Assembly: GCF_001428545.1 (NCBI RefSeq)
Contig: NZ_LMHZ01000017.1
Coordinates: 27,828-91,827 of the forward strand
DNA length: 64,000 nucleotides
Reading direction: 5' to 3'
Origin: Noviherbaspirillum sp. Root189
Lineage (GTDB): Bacteria; Pseudomonadota; Gammaproteobacteria; Burkholderiales; Burkholderiaceae_D
Shown: in pieces, positions 63,947 to 64,000 of the stretch
Numbering within the stretch: position 1 is the first letter of the stretch
Layout of the letters: the number at the start of each line of letters is the position of its first letter
The notes under the pieces: model-generated
What the model was told of the DNA's origin: nothing
The model's input: the letters and a program-made list of their open reading frames with translations, nothing else
The model's database searches: none
Made by a program: the position numbers and the translations under genes

Positions 63947-64000
63947 GCGGCTTGCTCCAGTGGCGTTTCGTCGACATGACTTGCCATGTACCGACCCAGC

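Overview
The window reads as a chromosomal segment of a betaproteobacterium of the order Burkholderiales, most likely near Oxalobacteraceae. That placement is inferred from gene content: Bug-type tricarboxylate transport proteins, TRAP and Liv-type transporters with CoA-dependent catabolic genes, a Tad locus, an intracellular polyhydroxyalkanoate depolymerase and many LysR regulators. No rRNA, tRNA or CRISPR array was found.

Layout. (1) 1-7000: a minus-strand operon (AidB-like acyl-CoA dehydrogenase, Bug solute-binding protein, CaiB/BaiF CoA-transferase, 5' part of glutaryl-CoA dehydrogenase) with a divergent LysR regulator and an MFS carrier. The gcdH fragment carries in-frame duplications. 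(2) 7086-11129: a hipBA toxin-antitoxin pair with three operator-like repeats, then a small membrane protein paired with a double-RCK potassium channel. (3) 11287-22963: a LysR gene and a long operon with a strong sigma-70 promoter (DUF4286-like protein, TRAP transporter, amidase, PRISE-type reductase, fused hydantoinase/5-oxoprolinase, EamA exporter). It looks like an uncharacterised route for an N-containing ring or amide. (4) 23056-27257: gdhA, a stand-alone SWIB-domain protein, a DUF1993 protein, a ycaO relic broken by an 8-bp duplication, a 56-residue membrane protein and an NlpC/P60 lipoprotein.

(5) 27572-36053: a Liv-type ABC transporter, an acyl-CoA ligase, a TetR regulator and an enoyl-CoA hydratase-like protein, preceded by a promoter and two near-identical palindromes that are probably TetR operators. 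Together these suggest import and CoA-activation of an organic acid. (6) 36123-49688: a diguanylate cyclase, then a Tad (Flp pilus) locus with two pilin genes, prepilin peptidase, RcpC, secretin, lipoprotein, TadG/E/F-like pseudopilins, TadZ, TadA, TadB and TadC. No tadD follows; the locus ends in insertion-sequence debris.

(7) 49945-53745: an insertion-sequence graveyard (IS6- and IS3-family remnants) around a methyl-accepting chemotaxis protein and a DUF4124-like protein. (8) 53756-60346: a visibly GC-richer block holding an MFS exporter, YtcJ-like amidohydrolase, XapX protein, isochorismatase-type hydrolase and pirin, all transcribed away from a divergent LysR gene. IS remnants lie on both sides, which suggests acquisition by transfer. 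(9) 60509-64000: IS110 and IS3 remnants, a hypothetical protein, a glutathione S-transferase, the PHA depolymerase and a truncated isochorismatase-like gene.

All calls come from reading the sequence by eye. No database search, structure prediction or composition statistic was run.
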